A DNA stretch of 64,000 bases from CAVQBP01 sp963782475. GTDB lineage: Bacteria > Bacteroidota > Ignavibacteria > Ignavibacteriales > Ignavibacteriaceae. Positions 37,191-46,479 of this stretch are shown here, in pieces; the first letter of the stretch is position 1, and every line of letters begins with the position of its first letter. Location: assembly GCA_963782475.1 (NCBI GenBank), contig CAWAJW010000015.1, forward strand, positions 1,364,001-1,428,000, in the 5' to 3' direction. The notes beneath the pieces are model-generated. The model was not told the DNA's origin. It ran no database searches and saw only the letters and a list, made by a program, of their open reading frames with translations. The position numbers were made by a program, and so were the translations under genes.

Positions 37191-37690
37191 ATTCATTTTT
37201 CCTTTTCAATTGACATTTCTATAATTATAAAAGATTCTCAATTTCATACTTTTAAATGTGTTAAATTTGAATTAAAATAGACAATGTGAGTAAAAGAGAG
37301 AGTTTTTTAGTATGTATTATCAGTGGAAAGATCTGTATAATATCCATGTAACTAATTAACTTCTGTTTTAATTTCTCAATTAAGAAGGAAATAGTCTCAA
37401 TAATTTTATTTGATATCGAATTGAAATACCCAAGCACTAAAACAATTTTTTGAATTCCCCTAGAATAACATTCCTCTCTGGATAAGTGTGGAATGTTTAT
37501 AAATATTTATTAATATTTACCGGTAACTTAAAAGAACGGCAGCATAATTACTGTACCTTATATCACAGAAGCTCATCCTGTTAAAAATTGAATTTTAAAT
37601 AATTGATATTATTTATTTAAAAATGGATATTAGTCTGGTTTGATTTTTGAAATTGGAGTATAAAAATGTTCTATCTCACCTATAAATAAA
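37191..37690. other. Intergenic stretch with no recognisable gene
   Basis: About 500 bases of AT-rich sequence after the kinase remnant. No open frame with credible coding character, no tRNA and no clear terminator were seen. It probably contains further worn remains of the same kinase gene plus the promoter-free end of the following minus-strand receiver. Confidence 0.5.
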
Positions 37691-38065
37691 TCAGCTATTA
37701 ACCAGAATTTCGTTGATAGTTCCGAGCAATTCCGATTTGCTGTAAGGTTTTGTAATTATTTTTACAGGATTAGTAAGATGAGCATTTAGATAAGTTTCAT
37801 CATCCTGGTAGGCAGTTAAATAAATTATCGGAATATTATATTTACCGGAAATAATTCCGGCAGCATCAATCCCGCTTAATTGTCCTTTAAGCATTATATC
37901 CATTATAATGACATCAGGTTTCTCTCTTTGCGCGGTTATTACAGCATCCAAAGCATTATTAACAATCGAAACGGAAATCTCATCAGAATTTTCAAGATCT
38001 TTTTTTAATCCTAAAGCAGTAATCGTTTCATCTTCAACAATTAAAACCTTTACCTTTTTTTCCAT
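37691..38065 (-). CDS. Single-domain response regulator
   Basis: A 124-residue receiver only. Key residues: VEDETI acidic pair, phospho-Asp in VIIMDIMLKGQLSG, the conserved Thr in YLTAYQ and Lys in IITKPYSK. The loop after the phospho-Asp (IMLKGQLSGIDAA) matches receivers commonly paired with HisKA_2 kinases. It lies just downstream of the CHASE kinase on the same strand, which is its probable partner. Confidence 0.87.
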   Translation of the reverse strand: MEKKVKVLIVEDETITALGLKKDLENSDEISVSIVNNALDAVITAQREKPDVIIMDIMLKGQLSGIDAAGIISGKYNIPIIYLTAYQDDETYLNAHLTNPVKIITKPYSKSELLGTINEILVNS

Positions 38066-38223
38066 CTAACCTCCGTTAAAATGATTCGCATAAAAGCATA
38101 ACAAATATAATTCAACTCAAAGTAAATCCGGCTTGCTTCTTTTCACATGTGTTCAGGAATATATTTTTATTTTATTAAAGATCCGGAGACAAGTTTGAAT
38201 TTAAGGATTAACGTTAACACATT

Positions 38224-40273
38224 TTATTTGAAACTGGGAAGGATGATTGTAAACTGAGTCCCGTCGTTTCGATGCAGTTCTATATTGCCCTCTAATTGTT
38301 CGACCAGAGTATTTACTAATTGTAATCCCAGTGATTCTGTCTGCTTGAAATCAATATTTATCGGAAATCCAATACCATTATCACTAATAACCAGGGTAGA
38401 ACTATTCCCATTAAAAGATTTATATGATAATTTAATTTCTCCTGAAGCTCCATTGGGGAAAGCATATTTAAATGCATTAGAGAGCAATTCATTTATTATT
38501 AGTCCCAGAGAGATTGCGGTATCAATACTAAGGGATATATTTTCAATATCCGTAATCAAGCCTGATTTTAGATGAATCAAGGCTGTAAGAGCTCATGAGG
38601 TGAGATGCAAGATCTTGAACATAATCACCAAGTTTTACACCTCCTAAGTTTCCTGATTGATATAATTTTTCATGTATTAAGGCCATTGACCTGATTCTAT
38701 TCTGGCTTTCCTTAAATACATCCATTGCTGTACTATCCTGGAAATATGATGACTGAAGATTAAGCAGACTGGAAATAATCTGCATATTATTTTTTACTCG
38801 GTGATGAATTTCTCTTAATAAAACATCTTTTTCCTTTAATGAGTCTTCAATCATTTTCTCGGATTTTTTCCTTTTAGTTATATCAGTAAAAGTAACAACC
38901 CCCCCCTTAACCTCTCCCTTTTCAATAATTGGATTGGAAGTATATTCAACAGGAAAATAAGTTCCATCAGCTCTCCAAAAAACTTCATTATCTTTTATAC
39001 TTTCACTCTTTGCAACCAGTGCTCTATAAATAGGGCACTCTTTTTCAGGGTAGTTTTTCCCGTCAGAATAAGAATGATGTATTAGTTCATGGATTTTTTT
39101 ACGGCTTTGCAGCGGATCAAAACCAAGCATTTCAATTGCAGATTTATTTACAAAAGTACAATATCCTTTAAGATCAATACCAAATATTCCTTCACCGGTA
39201 GATTCTAATATCTGTTCAGTTTTTTTGTATAGTTTCCTTGATGTTGTTAAAGACATTGCAACAGTAAAAAACAGCAATGTAATTGCACCTCCTGCAATAA
39301 GAGCAATCCAACCTTTTTCAGAATCGATTGTTTTGTTAAATTCAGGAAGAGATATAAATTTTAAGGTCCATATATGTTTGTTAAAAATAATCTTTTTTGA
39401 TAAAACAAAATCAACCTGGTCATTATTTGGCTCAATGGTATCAGAGGAATTAGTAGCGTACATTATATTTTGGCTTGATTCATTCTCTCCATCATAGATA
39501 ACCAGATTCAGGATATTAAACTGGTCTCCTAAAGTACCTTCGATTAAATCATTCATCCTGAAAGGGCTGTAAACATAACCAACTAATGCAGCTTGTCTTT
39601 GTTCAACACTATTAAGAGGTACGTTTTGTCTATATATAGGAACATACATTAGAAATCCAAACTGAACATCTTTATCCGTTTCTTGAACCAGTGTAACTTT
39701 GCCTGATATAGAAGTGCTTCCCTCATCTCTGGCTTGAGCCATTGCTTTTTTTCTAACCGGGCTGGTAAACATATCATATCCGAAAGCTCTCAAATTTCTG
39801 CCTTTAAAAGGTTCGAGATAAATAATAGTTGTATAAATGTCCCTTTTCCCTTCAGGCCAAATCCAAAAATCTTTAAAACCTTTCTCCCTAATTGATTTAA
39901 CAAACTTTTCTTTATTTGCTGGTAATATTACTTTGGAATATCCAATGCCGAGAATTCCCGGGTAATTTTGTTCAATCCTTAATTTTTCAACATAAGTTTT
40001 CCATTCCTGTCTTGTCACTTCATTTGAGGCTGCAAATAAGCCGCTGCCTCCAAGCAGCACCTGTTCATATGCTAATAGTCTTTTTTTAATTGAGGTTACA
40101 ATCTCCTGAACGCGGAAATCAAACCTTTCTGATGCATTTTGATAATTTTCTTCTCTTACCATACGCCAAAACATTATAGTCATACAGAGAGAGAGAACTA
40201 CCATTATCCATGCTACAGAATAACTGTACTTTGCAGCTGCTTTCGGAAGTGATTTGATAGAAGTTAATTCCAT
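38224..40273 (-). CDS. CHASE-PAS-HisKA_2 membrane sensor kinase, interrupted by a frameshift
   Basis: From 40273: a membrane helix (about 20-38), an extracytoplasmic CHASE domain (about 80-270; PGILGIGYSKVILPANKEKF, RAFGYDMFTSPVRKKAMAQA), a second helix (about 325-345), a PAS domain (ILESTGEGIFGIDLKGYC), and the phospho-His box EIHHRVKNNMQIISSLLNLQ. The frame ends at 38543 after SSKIRL; one extra base near 38560 explains it, since the frame 38224-38580 continues ITDIENISLSIDTAISLGLI with the HATPase motifs NELLSNAFKYAF, SDNGIGFP and SLGLQLVNTLVEQLEG. CHASE domains bind small ligands outside the cytoplasm. Confidence 0.85.
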
Positions 40274-40557
40274 TCTAAGAGAGATATTATTTCATGCATG
40301 AAAATTAATTCTACATAAAATAGTTCACGGCAGAAAACATTAGATATAATTTTCTTGAAGGCCGGTTGTATAAATTGAACATAATTAAAAAATCTTTTAT
40401 TTAACAATTAAAATACTAATTAAAATAAAACAAATAAATATAAAAGTTTAAAAAATTGGTTTCTAAATATTTTTAAAAGTTGTAGCAGGAAGAAATCGAC
40501 TGGTGATGAAAGGAGATAGATCCGGCGGATAAATTAGATAGTCAATTATTAAACTAC
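40274..40557. other. Intergenic stretch without a gene
   Basis: Very AT-rich spacer upstream of the CHASE kinase (promoter side) and downstream of the TPR gene. A ribosome-site-like AAAGGAGATAG occurs near 40509 but no open frame follows it. Confidence 0.5.
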
Positions 40558-40592
40558 GGACCCGCTTAAAGTTCGAATTTTAATACGGGTCC
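40558..40592 (-). terminator. Hairpin after the ParA-TPR gene pair
   Basis: GGACCCG (40558-40564) pairs with CGGGTCC (40586-40592), with an inner AT stem around GTTCGAA. It lies 14 bases past the stop of the minus-strand TPR gene and is a good candidate terminator, though a strong T-run is missing. Confidence 0.6.
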
Positions 40593-40606
40593 TGAAATTA
40601 ATAATT

Positions 40607-41023
40607 CTACCTGCTGTAAGTTTTTATTAGATCTACTGCATCTTTATTACCCAAAAGCCTGGCCGAATTCAGATCAACCATAGCTGCATCATAGTGACCA
40701 AGAATAAGTTTTGCAGTTCCTATCATTGAATATATTTTTGCATAAATAGGATTAACCCTGCCTAACCTATTCTGACTGTATAAATCAGGTTTCTCCTCAT
40801 TTTCCATATCCATTCTAAAATGAAGCCTGATAGCTTCGGTACAGTCTTCAATTGCACCTTCATAATCATGCAATTCTATTTTAGCAGCTGCCCTGCTTGT
40901 ATAAGGCTGCGGCAAATCGGGATTTAACATTATGGCTTTTGTAAAATCGAAAACAGCTCCGAGATAATTGTTAAGCAGCATTTTGTTGTTACCCGAGATA
41001 ATATAATATTCTGCATTTCTCAT
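40607..41023 (-). CDS. TPR-repeat protein
   Basis: A 138-residue protein made mostly of tetratricopeptide repeats, which serve as protein-protein interaction scaffolds. Repeats are visible as NYLGAVFDFTKAIMLNPD, DYEGAIEDCTEAIRLHF and HYDAAMVDLNSARLLGN, each with the A/G-A pattern at positions 8 and 20. No signal peptide. It follows the second ParA gene by seven bases on the same strand and is probably its partner. Confidence 0.82.
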   Translation of the reverse strand: MRNAEYYIISGNNKMLLNNYLGAVFDFTKAIMLNPDLPQPYTSRAAAKIELHDYEGAIEDCTEAIRLHFRMDMENEEKPDLYSQNRLGRVNPIYAKIYSMIGTAKLILGHYDAAMVDLNSARLLGNKDAVDLIKTYSR

Positions 41024-41030
41024 AGTTTTA

Positions 41031-41835
41031 TTAGTAGTTTATTTCACTTAAATGTTGATTTATGGTTTTTAAACTTGTTTGATTTTTTTCCAGTAATTCC
41101 TGTGCTAATTTCATATATGCTATAGATGATTTTGCCTTAATGTTATAAGATATTACAGATTCATTCATAAAAAAGGCATTAGTAATATCCGTATTCTTTG
41201 GAATTATAGTCCGCAATATGTGGTTTGGATATTTCAGAATCAGGTTCTTTTTAGCTTTAAAAGGAAGCAGTTGAATTCTTTTCGTTAAACGTTAATAAAA
41301 TCCCTTCAACAGAAAGAGTATGGTTATAACTTTTTTTAACATAATCGATATGGTCAAACATTTTGCCTATTGACTTTAATGAAAATGGGCTTGGCTGAAT
41401 TGGTATTATTACAGAATCCGCAGCTATAAGCGAATTTGTCGTCATACCGACGAGATAAGGGGGACAGTCAATTATTACATAATCAAAAGAGCAAGCTTCG
41501 GGTTTTAGCTGATTCTTAAAAAGCAAATGATTACTTGTCAGCTTTGTAAGTCTTGATTCATCATGAAAAGAAATATTCTTAAATGGTATAAAGGAAAGGT
41601 TTTTCTGTTTTGTCTCATGAATTACTTGATTGAGAAGCTTTGAATAACAAAACATATCAAAAATGCCGCCGCTAAAATTCATATTTTCAAAAATAGATGA
41701 ACAGGAACCGGAAGGGTCTGCATCAATAAGCAGCGTTCTTTTGCCGTTCAGCGCAAATGCGAATGATAAGTTAAAAGCTGTGGTTGTTTTTCCTACGCCG
41801 CCTTTAGGTGTAGCAACGGCAATTATTTTTCCCAT
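41031..41835 (-). CDS. Second orphan ParA-family ATPase, interrupted by a frameshift
   Basis: Begins at ATG 41835 with MGKIIAVATPKGGVGKTTTAF, the ParA P-loop; LLIDADPSGSCS and VIIDCPPYLVG follow. The frame stops after NSTASF at 41257; removing one T from a TTTT run near 41260 continues into FKAKKNLILKYPNHILRTIIPKNTDIT and the frame ending at 41031. The joined protein (about 267 residues) is clearly a paralogue of the one at 34647-35450 (common motifs GILLT, IIPKN, KSSIAYMKLAQE). No ParB is visible; a TPR gene follows directly. Confidence 0.82.
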
Positions 41836-41872
41836 TTTGGTTTTCAACAGTAAATAGAAAATAGTAATATTT

Positions 41873-41888
41873 TTACCAAATTTGGCAA
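41873..41888. promoter_or_regulatory. Palindrome upstream of the second parA gene
   Basis: TTACCAAATTTGGCAA is an inverted repeat with one mismatched pair, 38 bases upstream of the parA start codon. It is a possible operator for autoregulation; the first parA gene lacks a copy. Confidence 0.4.
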
Positions 41889-42027
41889 ATAATATGCCGT
41901 TTAATTTAACGCAACTTCGGTGAGTTTCCAAGAATTTTAATTGTAATATATTAATACAATGTCAATATTTCAAAACATAGTTATTTTATATAACAGGTAA
42001 ATACTTTCAAAAAAGCAAAAGAAAAAA

Positions 42028-42105
42028 ATGGCATCTAACTTGGGTTTAAGAGGTAAAAATAATGATTATTTCGTAGTCGGGGAGGGTGAAAGCCGGTCGT
42101 TTTAG
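42028..42105 (+). other. Possible mini-gene or small RNA ahead of a terminator
   Basis: A short frame MASNLGLRGKNNDYFVVGEG... of 25 codons ends with its stop codon inside the loop of the terminator at 42090-42117. No clear ribosome site precedes it. The terminator must end some transcript, and no annotated gene enters from the left on this strand, so the stretch from about 41940 to 42117 is a candidate small RNA or leader. Between it and the next gene nothing else is seen. Confidence 0.3.
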
Positions 42106-42117
42106 GCCGGCTTTTTT
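42090..42117 (+). terminator. Rho-independent terminator
   Basis: AAGCCGG (42090-42096) and CCGGCTT (42107-42113) form a 7-bp stem with loop TCGTTTTAGG, followed by six T residues. It lies more than 140 bases upstream of the GH3 gene and has no gene of its own. Confidence 0.85.
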
Positions 42118-42259
42118 ATATTTAAAAATAAATTTTTAAGATGCTTTAACAAATTATATTTATTCGTTTCTTCACATAAATATTAAATCATTAAAAATAT
42201 TTCTTATCTTTTATCTTTATAAAATTCAATATTTTGCTTCACATACCGAATGGAAGATC

Positions 42260-44509
42260 ATGGCTAAGAAACTCCTGTTCGTTATTATTTTGATCGCATC
42301 TAACCTTTCTGCTCAAGCTGATTTATATAAAACCCTGCATAAGACCGAAAATAAAGCAGAGGAATTCACAAATCATAATATAGAAAAAAAAGTAGACAGC
42401 CTGATTTTAAAGATGAGCTTGAAAGAAAAGGTTGGTCAGCTCGTGCAAATAGTTAACGAACCAGGTTACCTAGAAAAATTGATAAAGGAGGGGAGTATTG
42501 GTTCAATTTTGATTGGAACAGGAATGCCGGGGGAAGTTAACAGATTGCAAAAATTAGCCATGGAATCAGGTATAAAAATTCCTTTGCTTTTTGCTCACGA
42601 TGTAATTCACGGCTATTATACAATTTATCCCATTCCTTTAGGCGAAGCAGCCAGCTGGAACCCGGGTTTAGCAGCAGAAGATGCACATTTGGCAGCAATG
42701 GAAGCAGCTTCTCAGGGAACTAAATGGACATTCGCTCCAATGGTTGATATTGCCAGAGACCCGCGATGGGGAAGAATTACTGAAGGTTCAGGTGAAGATC
42801 CATTTCTAGGGAGTGTTATGGCTGCGGCAAGAGTTAAGGGTTTCCAGGGGAATGATCTGAAAGATCCATATTCAATTGCAGCATGTGCAAAACATTTTGT
42901 AGCATATGGTGCTGCACAAGCTGGAAGAGAATATAACACTGTAGATATTTCAGAAAGAACATTAAGGGAAATTTATCTGCCGCCGTTTAAATCTGCTGTT
43001 GACGCAGGGGTTGCAACAGTAATGAGCGCTTTTAATGATTTGAACGGAATTCCTGCTTCGGCTAATTATCATACTTTAACAGAAATTCTTAAAGATAAAT
43101 GGAGATTCAAAGGTCTGGTTGTAAGTGATTATAATTCTATTGTTGAGTTAATATCTCATGGGATCGCAAAAGATAGATATGATGCAGCCAAAGAGGCTTT
43201 TCTTGCAGGTGTTGATGTTGATATGGTTGGAGATACTGTTGCAGGAAATGCTTATTTACCTAATCTGGAAAAACTTGTAAATTCAGGAGTAATCAATATA
43301 GATCAAATTAATGAATCGGTAAAAAGAGTTTTAAGAGTGAAAATTAAATTGGGTTTGTTTGAACATCCTTATGTTGATACAATATTTTATAAAACTCATC
43401 TAATACCTAAAGAGGAAAGAGAAAATATAGTAAGAGGGTCTGCAAGAGAATCAATTGTGCTCCTTAAAAACCAGGGGAATATTCTTCCTCTGAAAAAAGA
43501 TATCGGTTCAATAGCGTTAATAGGGCCTTTAGCTAATGATCAATCTGATCCTCTAGGAAGCTGGTTCGCAGCAGGAAATCCTAAAAATGTCGTTACAGTT
43601 TTGATGGGTTTATCCGATAAAATAAATTCAAACACAAAAATTAATTATGCTAAAGGGTGTAATATTAATGATTCCGATGAAACCGGATTTAAAGATGCGA
43701 TGGAGGCAGTTGAAAAATCAGAAGTAGTAATTCTGGTTGTCGGAGAATCAAAGGAAATGAGCGGGGAAGCTTCAAGCAAAGTTAATCTGGATCTGCCGGG
43801 TGTACAGGAAAAGCTTGTGGAAAAAGTTTCAGAAACCGGGAAGCCTGTTATTGTGGTTTTGATGAATGGAAGACCGTTAACAATTAACTGGATTGCAGAA
43901 AATATTCCAGCCCTTCTGGAAACATGGTTTTTAGGTGATCAAACAGGAAATGCAATTGCAGATGTTTTATTCGGTGATTATAATCCTTCAGGAAAACTAC
44001 CGGTTACATTTCCCCGATCAGTTGGACAAATACCAATCTTTTATAATCATAAAATTACAGGGAGACCAGCAAATCCAAATGATAAATTTACATCAAAGTA
44101 TCTTGATTCACCTGTAACTCCGCTTTTCCCCTTTGGTTACGGGCTGAGCTATACTACATTTAATTATAAAAATATAAAAACAGACAAAGCAAAAATTTCA
44201 AGGAATGATTCTTTAACTGTTTCTGTTGATGTGACCAATACTGGTAATATGAAAGGCGAAGAGGTGGTTCAGCTTTACCTGCATGATAGAGTAAGGAGCG
44301 TGACACCGCCTGTAAAAGAATTAAAGGGATTTAAAAAAATTCCTCTAAATCCCGGAGAAACTAGAACAATTAAATTTAATATCGTCCCGGGTATGCTTTC
44401 ATTTTTAGATAAAAACTTTAAACCTGTAGTTGAACCGGGGACTTTTGATATCATGGTAGGAGGTAATTCCGTAGACCTTTTATCAACTTCTTTTGAAGTT
44501 ACCAAATAA
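42260..44509 (+). CDS. Glycoside hydrolase family 3 beta-glucosidase (BglX-like), exported
   Basis: Signal peptide (KKLLFVIILIASNLSAQA) and the complete three-part GH3 build over 749 residues. The TIM-barrel domain has LFAHDVIHGYYTIYPIPLGEAASW, DPRWGRITEGSGEDPFLG, CAKHFVAYGA and the nucleophile Asp in LVVSDYNSI. The second domain contains VVGESKEMSGEASSK, the usual location of the acid/base Glu. A fibronectin-III-like domain closes the protein (VDVTNTGNMKGEEVVQLYLHD). It probably releases glucose from beta-glucosides in the periplasm. It stands alone. Confidence 0.93.
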   Translation: MAKKLLFVIILIASNLSAQADLYKTLHKTENKAEEFTNHNIEKKVDSLILKMSLKEKVGQLVQIVNEPGYLEKLIKEGSIGSILIGTGMPGEVNRLQKLAMESGIKIPLLFAHDVIHGYYTIYPIPLGEAASWNPGLAAEDAHLAAMEAASQGTKWTFAPMVDIARDPRWGRITEGSGEDPFLGSVMAAARVKGFQGNDLKDPYSIAACAKHFVAYGAAQAGREYNTVDISERTLREIYLPPFKSAVDAGVATVMSAFNDLNGIPASANYHTLTEILKDKWRFKGLVVSDYNSIVELISHGIAKDRYDAAKEAFLAGVDVDMVGDTVAGNAYLPNLEKLVNSGVINIDQINESVKRVLRVKIKLGLFEHPYVDTIFYKTHLIPKEERENIVRGSARESIVLLKNQGNILPLKKDIGSIALIGPLANDQSDPLGSWFAAGNPKNVVTVLMGLSDKINSNTKINYAKGCNINDSDETGFKDAMEAVEKSEVVILVVGESKEMSGEASSKVNLDLPGVQEKLVEKVSETGKPVIVVLMNGRPLTINWIAENIPALLETWFLGDQTGNAIADVLFGDYNPSGKLPVTFPRSVGQIPIFYNHKITGRPANPNDKFTSKYLDSPVTPLFPFGYGLSYTTFNYKNIKTDKAKISRNDSLTVSVDVTNTGNMKGEEVVQLYLHDRVRSVTPPVKELKGFKKIPLNPGETRTIKFNIVPGMLSFLDKNFKPVVEPGTFDIMVGGNSVDLLSTSFEVTK

Positions 44510-44540
44510 AATGGATTACTATGTATAAGATGTAAAGAGA

Positions 44541-44789
44541 TTAAATCTTTATCACAAAATATGAAAGCATATCAATAAACCAAGTGAAGAATGCATTTAA
44601 TCCCATTCCCGATGCAACCAAAATCGGATTCTTTGCATAAAGTCCCATCATTATTGTGCAAAAAGAGGAAACTATTATAGTCGCTGTCAAGACTCCATTA
44701 AAAGACATTCCGGTATTTTGAAGTATTGAGGGATTAACGACAATAATATACATTGCCGAAAGAAATGTTTTAACTCCCGCTATTAGAAA
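44541..44789 (-). pseudogene. Fragment of an NCS2 (AzgA-type) purine permease
   Basis: On the minus strand the frame reads FLIAGVKTFLSAMYIIVVNPSILQ, then NGVLTATIIVSSF, GLYAKNPILVASGMGLNAFF, the first two helices and GMGLNAFFT motif of hypoxanthine/guanine permeases. It stops after about 80 residues, where a full permease has about 430, and a stop codon lies directly upstream. Both ends are missing, so it is a deletion remnant. Confidence 0.75.
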
Positions 44790-44834
44790 TGTTTTTTATA
44801 ACTAAATTCAATAGACAGGAATATATTTACTAAG

Positions 44835-45047
44835 TTAATTCTGATGCTGCCAGCAGAATTCATCTCCGGGAAGAGATCGCCTTTTACATCTTTTACCGGT
44901 CGAAGTTAGAGTTTTGCATTGTTTTTTGTCTTTTGGTTTACCGGGATTCTCTTCATTTCTATTCGCTATGTTATTTGTTAGTAGTATTGACATAGCAGCA
45001 ATACCTACCGCTAAAGCTGCACTGAATATTAGATATTTTTTATTCAC
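44835..45047 (-). CDS. Small membrane-anchored protein with a Cys/His motif (DUF5763-like)
   Basis: A 70-residue protein with an N-terminal membrane helix or signal (YLIFSAALAVGIAAMSILL) and a compact C-terminal motif, CKTLTSTGKRCKRRSLPGDE followed by FCWQHQ, in which C-x7-C ... C-x2-H could bind a metal. The same pattern ends several small bacterial proteins of unknown role. With the anchor, the motif would sit outside the cytoplasm. Confidence 0.65.
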   Translation of the reverse strand: MNKKYLIFSAALAVGIAAMSILLTNNIANRNEENPGKPKDKKQCKTLTSTGKRCKRRSLPGDEFCWQHQN

Positions 45048-45108
45048 CTTTATGCTTTCTCATTAAACAAGCTCAAAAAAAAGATATAAAATAATCATCT
45101 CCTATAAT

Positions 45109-46089
45109 TCATTTGTTTACCAACCGCTGCAGACTTTCGTTATACCGGTTACCAATATTCGGATATTTCTTTATTAGTTTATCGATAATTTCCAGATCTT
45201 CCATCGTTAATTCAACATTAACTGCTTTGGCATTCTCTTCAAGGTATTTTCTATGTTTAGTTCCCGGAATTGGTATAATATCATCACCTTGTGCCAATAC
45301 CCAGGCAATGGAAAGCTGAGCGGAAGTGCAATTTTTTTGAGCTGCAAATTCTGCAAATTCTTCCGCAAGCTTTTGATTATTTTGCCAATGCTCATCATCA
45401 AACCGCGGAAGACTTCGTCTCATGTCATCTGAAGGTAATTCATCTTTATTAATTGAATTTGCTAAAAGTCCTCTTGCAATAGGGCTGAATGGAATGAATG
45501 TAACTTCCAAACCCCTGCACACCGGCAGAATTTGTTTCTCTATATCCCGGGTTAAAACAGAGTATTCAGACTGCAGAGCTGCAATAGGATGTACTCTGCA
45601 GGCCTTACGCAAAGTATAAGGGGATACTTCAGATAAACCCAGATACCGGACTTTCCCTTCCTGAACTAGTTTTGACATGGCATTGACTGTTTCTTCAATC
45701 GGCACTTTTGAATTAATCCTGTGAGCGTAATATAGATCTATAACTTCAATATTTAAACGCTTAAGGCTCCCTTCAACGGCTTCTTTAATATATTTTGGAG
45801 AGTTATCAATAAAAAGATTCCCGTCGTTTTTTTTCCTGATTCCGAATTTTGTAGCAATAAATATTTTATCGCGGTTTGGAGCTAAAACTTTAGAAATTAA
45901 TTCTTCATTATGATGAAGACCATAAAAATCGGAAGTATCCCAGAAATTTATTCCAAGCTCTATAGCTAAATTTAAGGTGGCGATTGATTCATCATCGTTT
46001 CTTTCCCCGTAAGATTGACTCATACCCATACACCCCAACCCGATAGCTGATAACTTTTCTCCGGTATTTCCCAAATTTCGATATTTCAT
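45109..46089 (-). CDS. Aldo/keto reductase
   Basis: NADPH-dependent reductase with a TIM barrel, 326 residues. Signatures: LGLGCMGMSQSYG, FWDTSDFYGLHHNEELI with the catalytic Asp and Tyr, ATKFGIRKK with the catalytic Lys, YYAHRINSKVPIEET with the active-site His, GLSEVSPYTLRKA and IPIPGTKHRKYLEENA for cofactor binding. It belongs to the group near YajO / pyridoxal reductase-like enzymes acting on small aldehydes; the real substrate is unknown. It stands as a single minus-strand gene. Confidence 0.92.
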   Translation of the reverse strand: MKYRNLGNTGEKLSAIGLGCMGMSQSYGERNDDESIATLNLAIELGINFWDTSDFYGLHHNEELISKVLAPNRDKIFIATKFGIRKKNDGNLFIDNSPKYIKEAVEGSLKRLNIEVIDLYYAHRINSKVPIEETVNAMSKLVQEGKVRYLGLSEVSPYTLRKACRVHPIAALQSEYSVLTRDIEKQILPVCRGLEVTFIPFSPIARGLLANSINKDELPSDDMRRSLPRFDDEHWQNNQKLAEEFAEFAAQKNCTSAQLSIAWVLAQGDDIIPIPGTKHRKYLEENAKAVNVELTMEDLEIIDKLIKKYPNIGNRYNESLQRLVNK

Positions 46090-46479
46090 TATTAATTGCT
46101 TTACTCCCTTAAATATTAATAATTTATTGTGTATTTAATTTTACAACTATTTTAAAATTAATACTAAAGTTTCACCAAGATATTGACCTGCATCAAAAGG
46201 AATTTTAATATTTTATCCGATTTGAATACTTTTTTTAGAGATTTTGTAAGTAATATTGCAAAAAAGAGCTTGTCTAGATCTAACTGATGAAGAGTAAACA
46301 AAAGGCTGCACTCGGTTTTGTGCTTTTATGGAGTCTGTAGAAAAGAATAAAGATAATAAAAAGAAAATGAATATAACCTCAATAAATACTTTCTATAAGC
46401 AATAGTGAATTCCCCAGATTTCAATGATTGAGTTCACTTACATTAATTTTTATTAAAAATAAACGAATACTATGGGAAT
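46090..46479. other. Intergenic stretch without a gene
   Basis: About 390 bases, AT-rich. It holds the promoter side of the aldo/keto reductase and the 3' end of the nag group. A weak stem (AAAAGGCTGCAC / GTGCTTTT around 46298-46328) was seen, but no coding frame or tRNA. Confidence 0.5.

Noticed and set aside
36912..37690. Insertion-sequence scar or prophage attachment site beside the kinase remnant
   Set aside because: No transposase fragment, terminal inverted repeats or target-site duplication could be seen.
44541..44753. A complete 70-residue membrane protein
   Set aside because: Its sequence matches the inside of a permease N-terminus, and codons upstream of its ATG still encode permease residues, so it is a fragment.
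46090..46479. tRNA or small stable RNA in the long spacers (46.1-46.5, 56.7-57.1, 37.2-37.7 kb)
   Set aside because: No cloverleaf, no GGTTCGAATC-type T-arm with CCA-proximal stem, and no strong structure was found in them.
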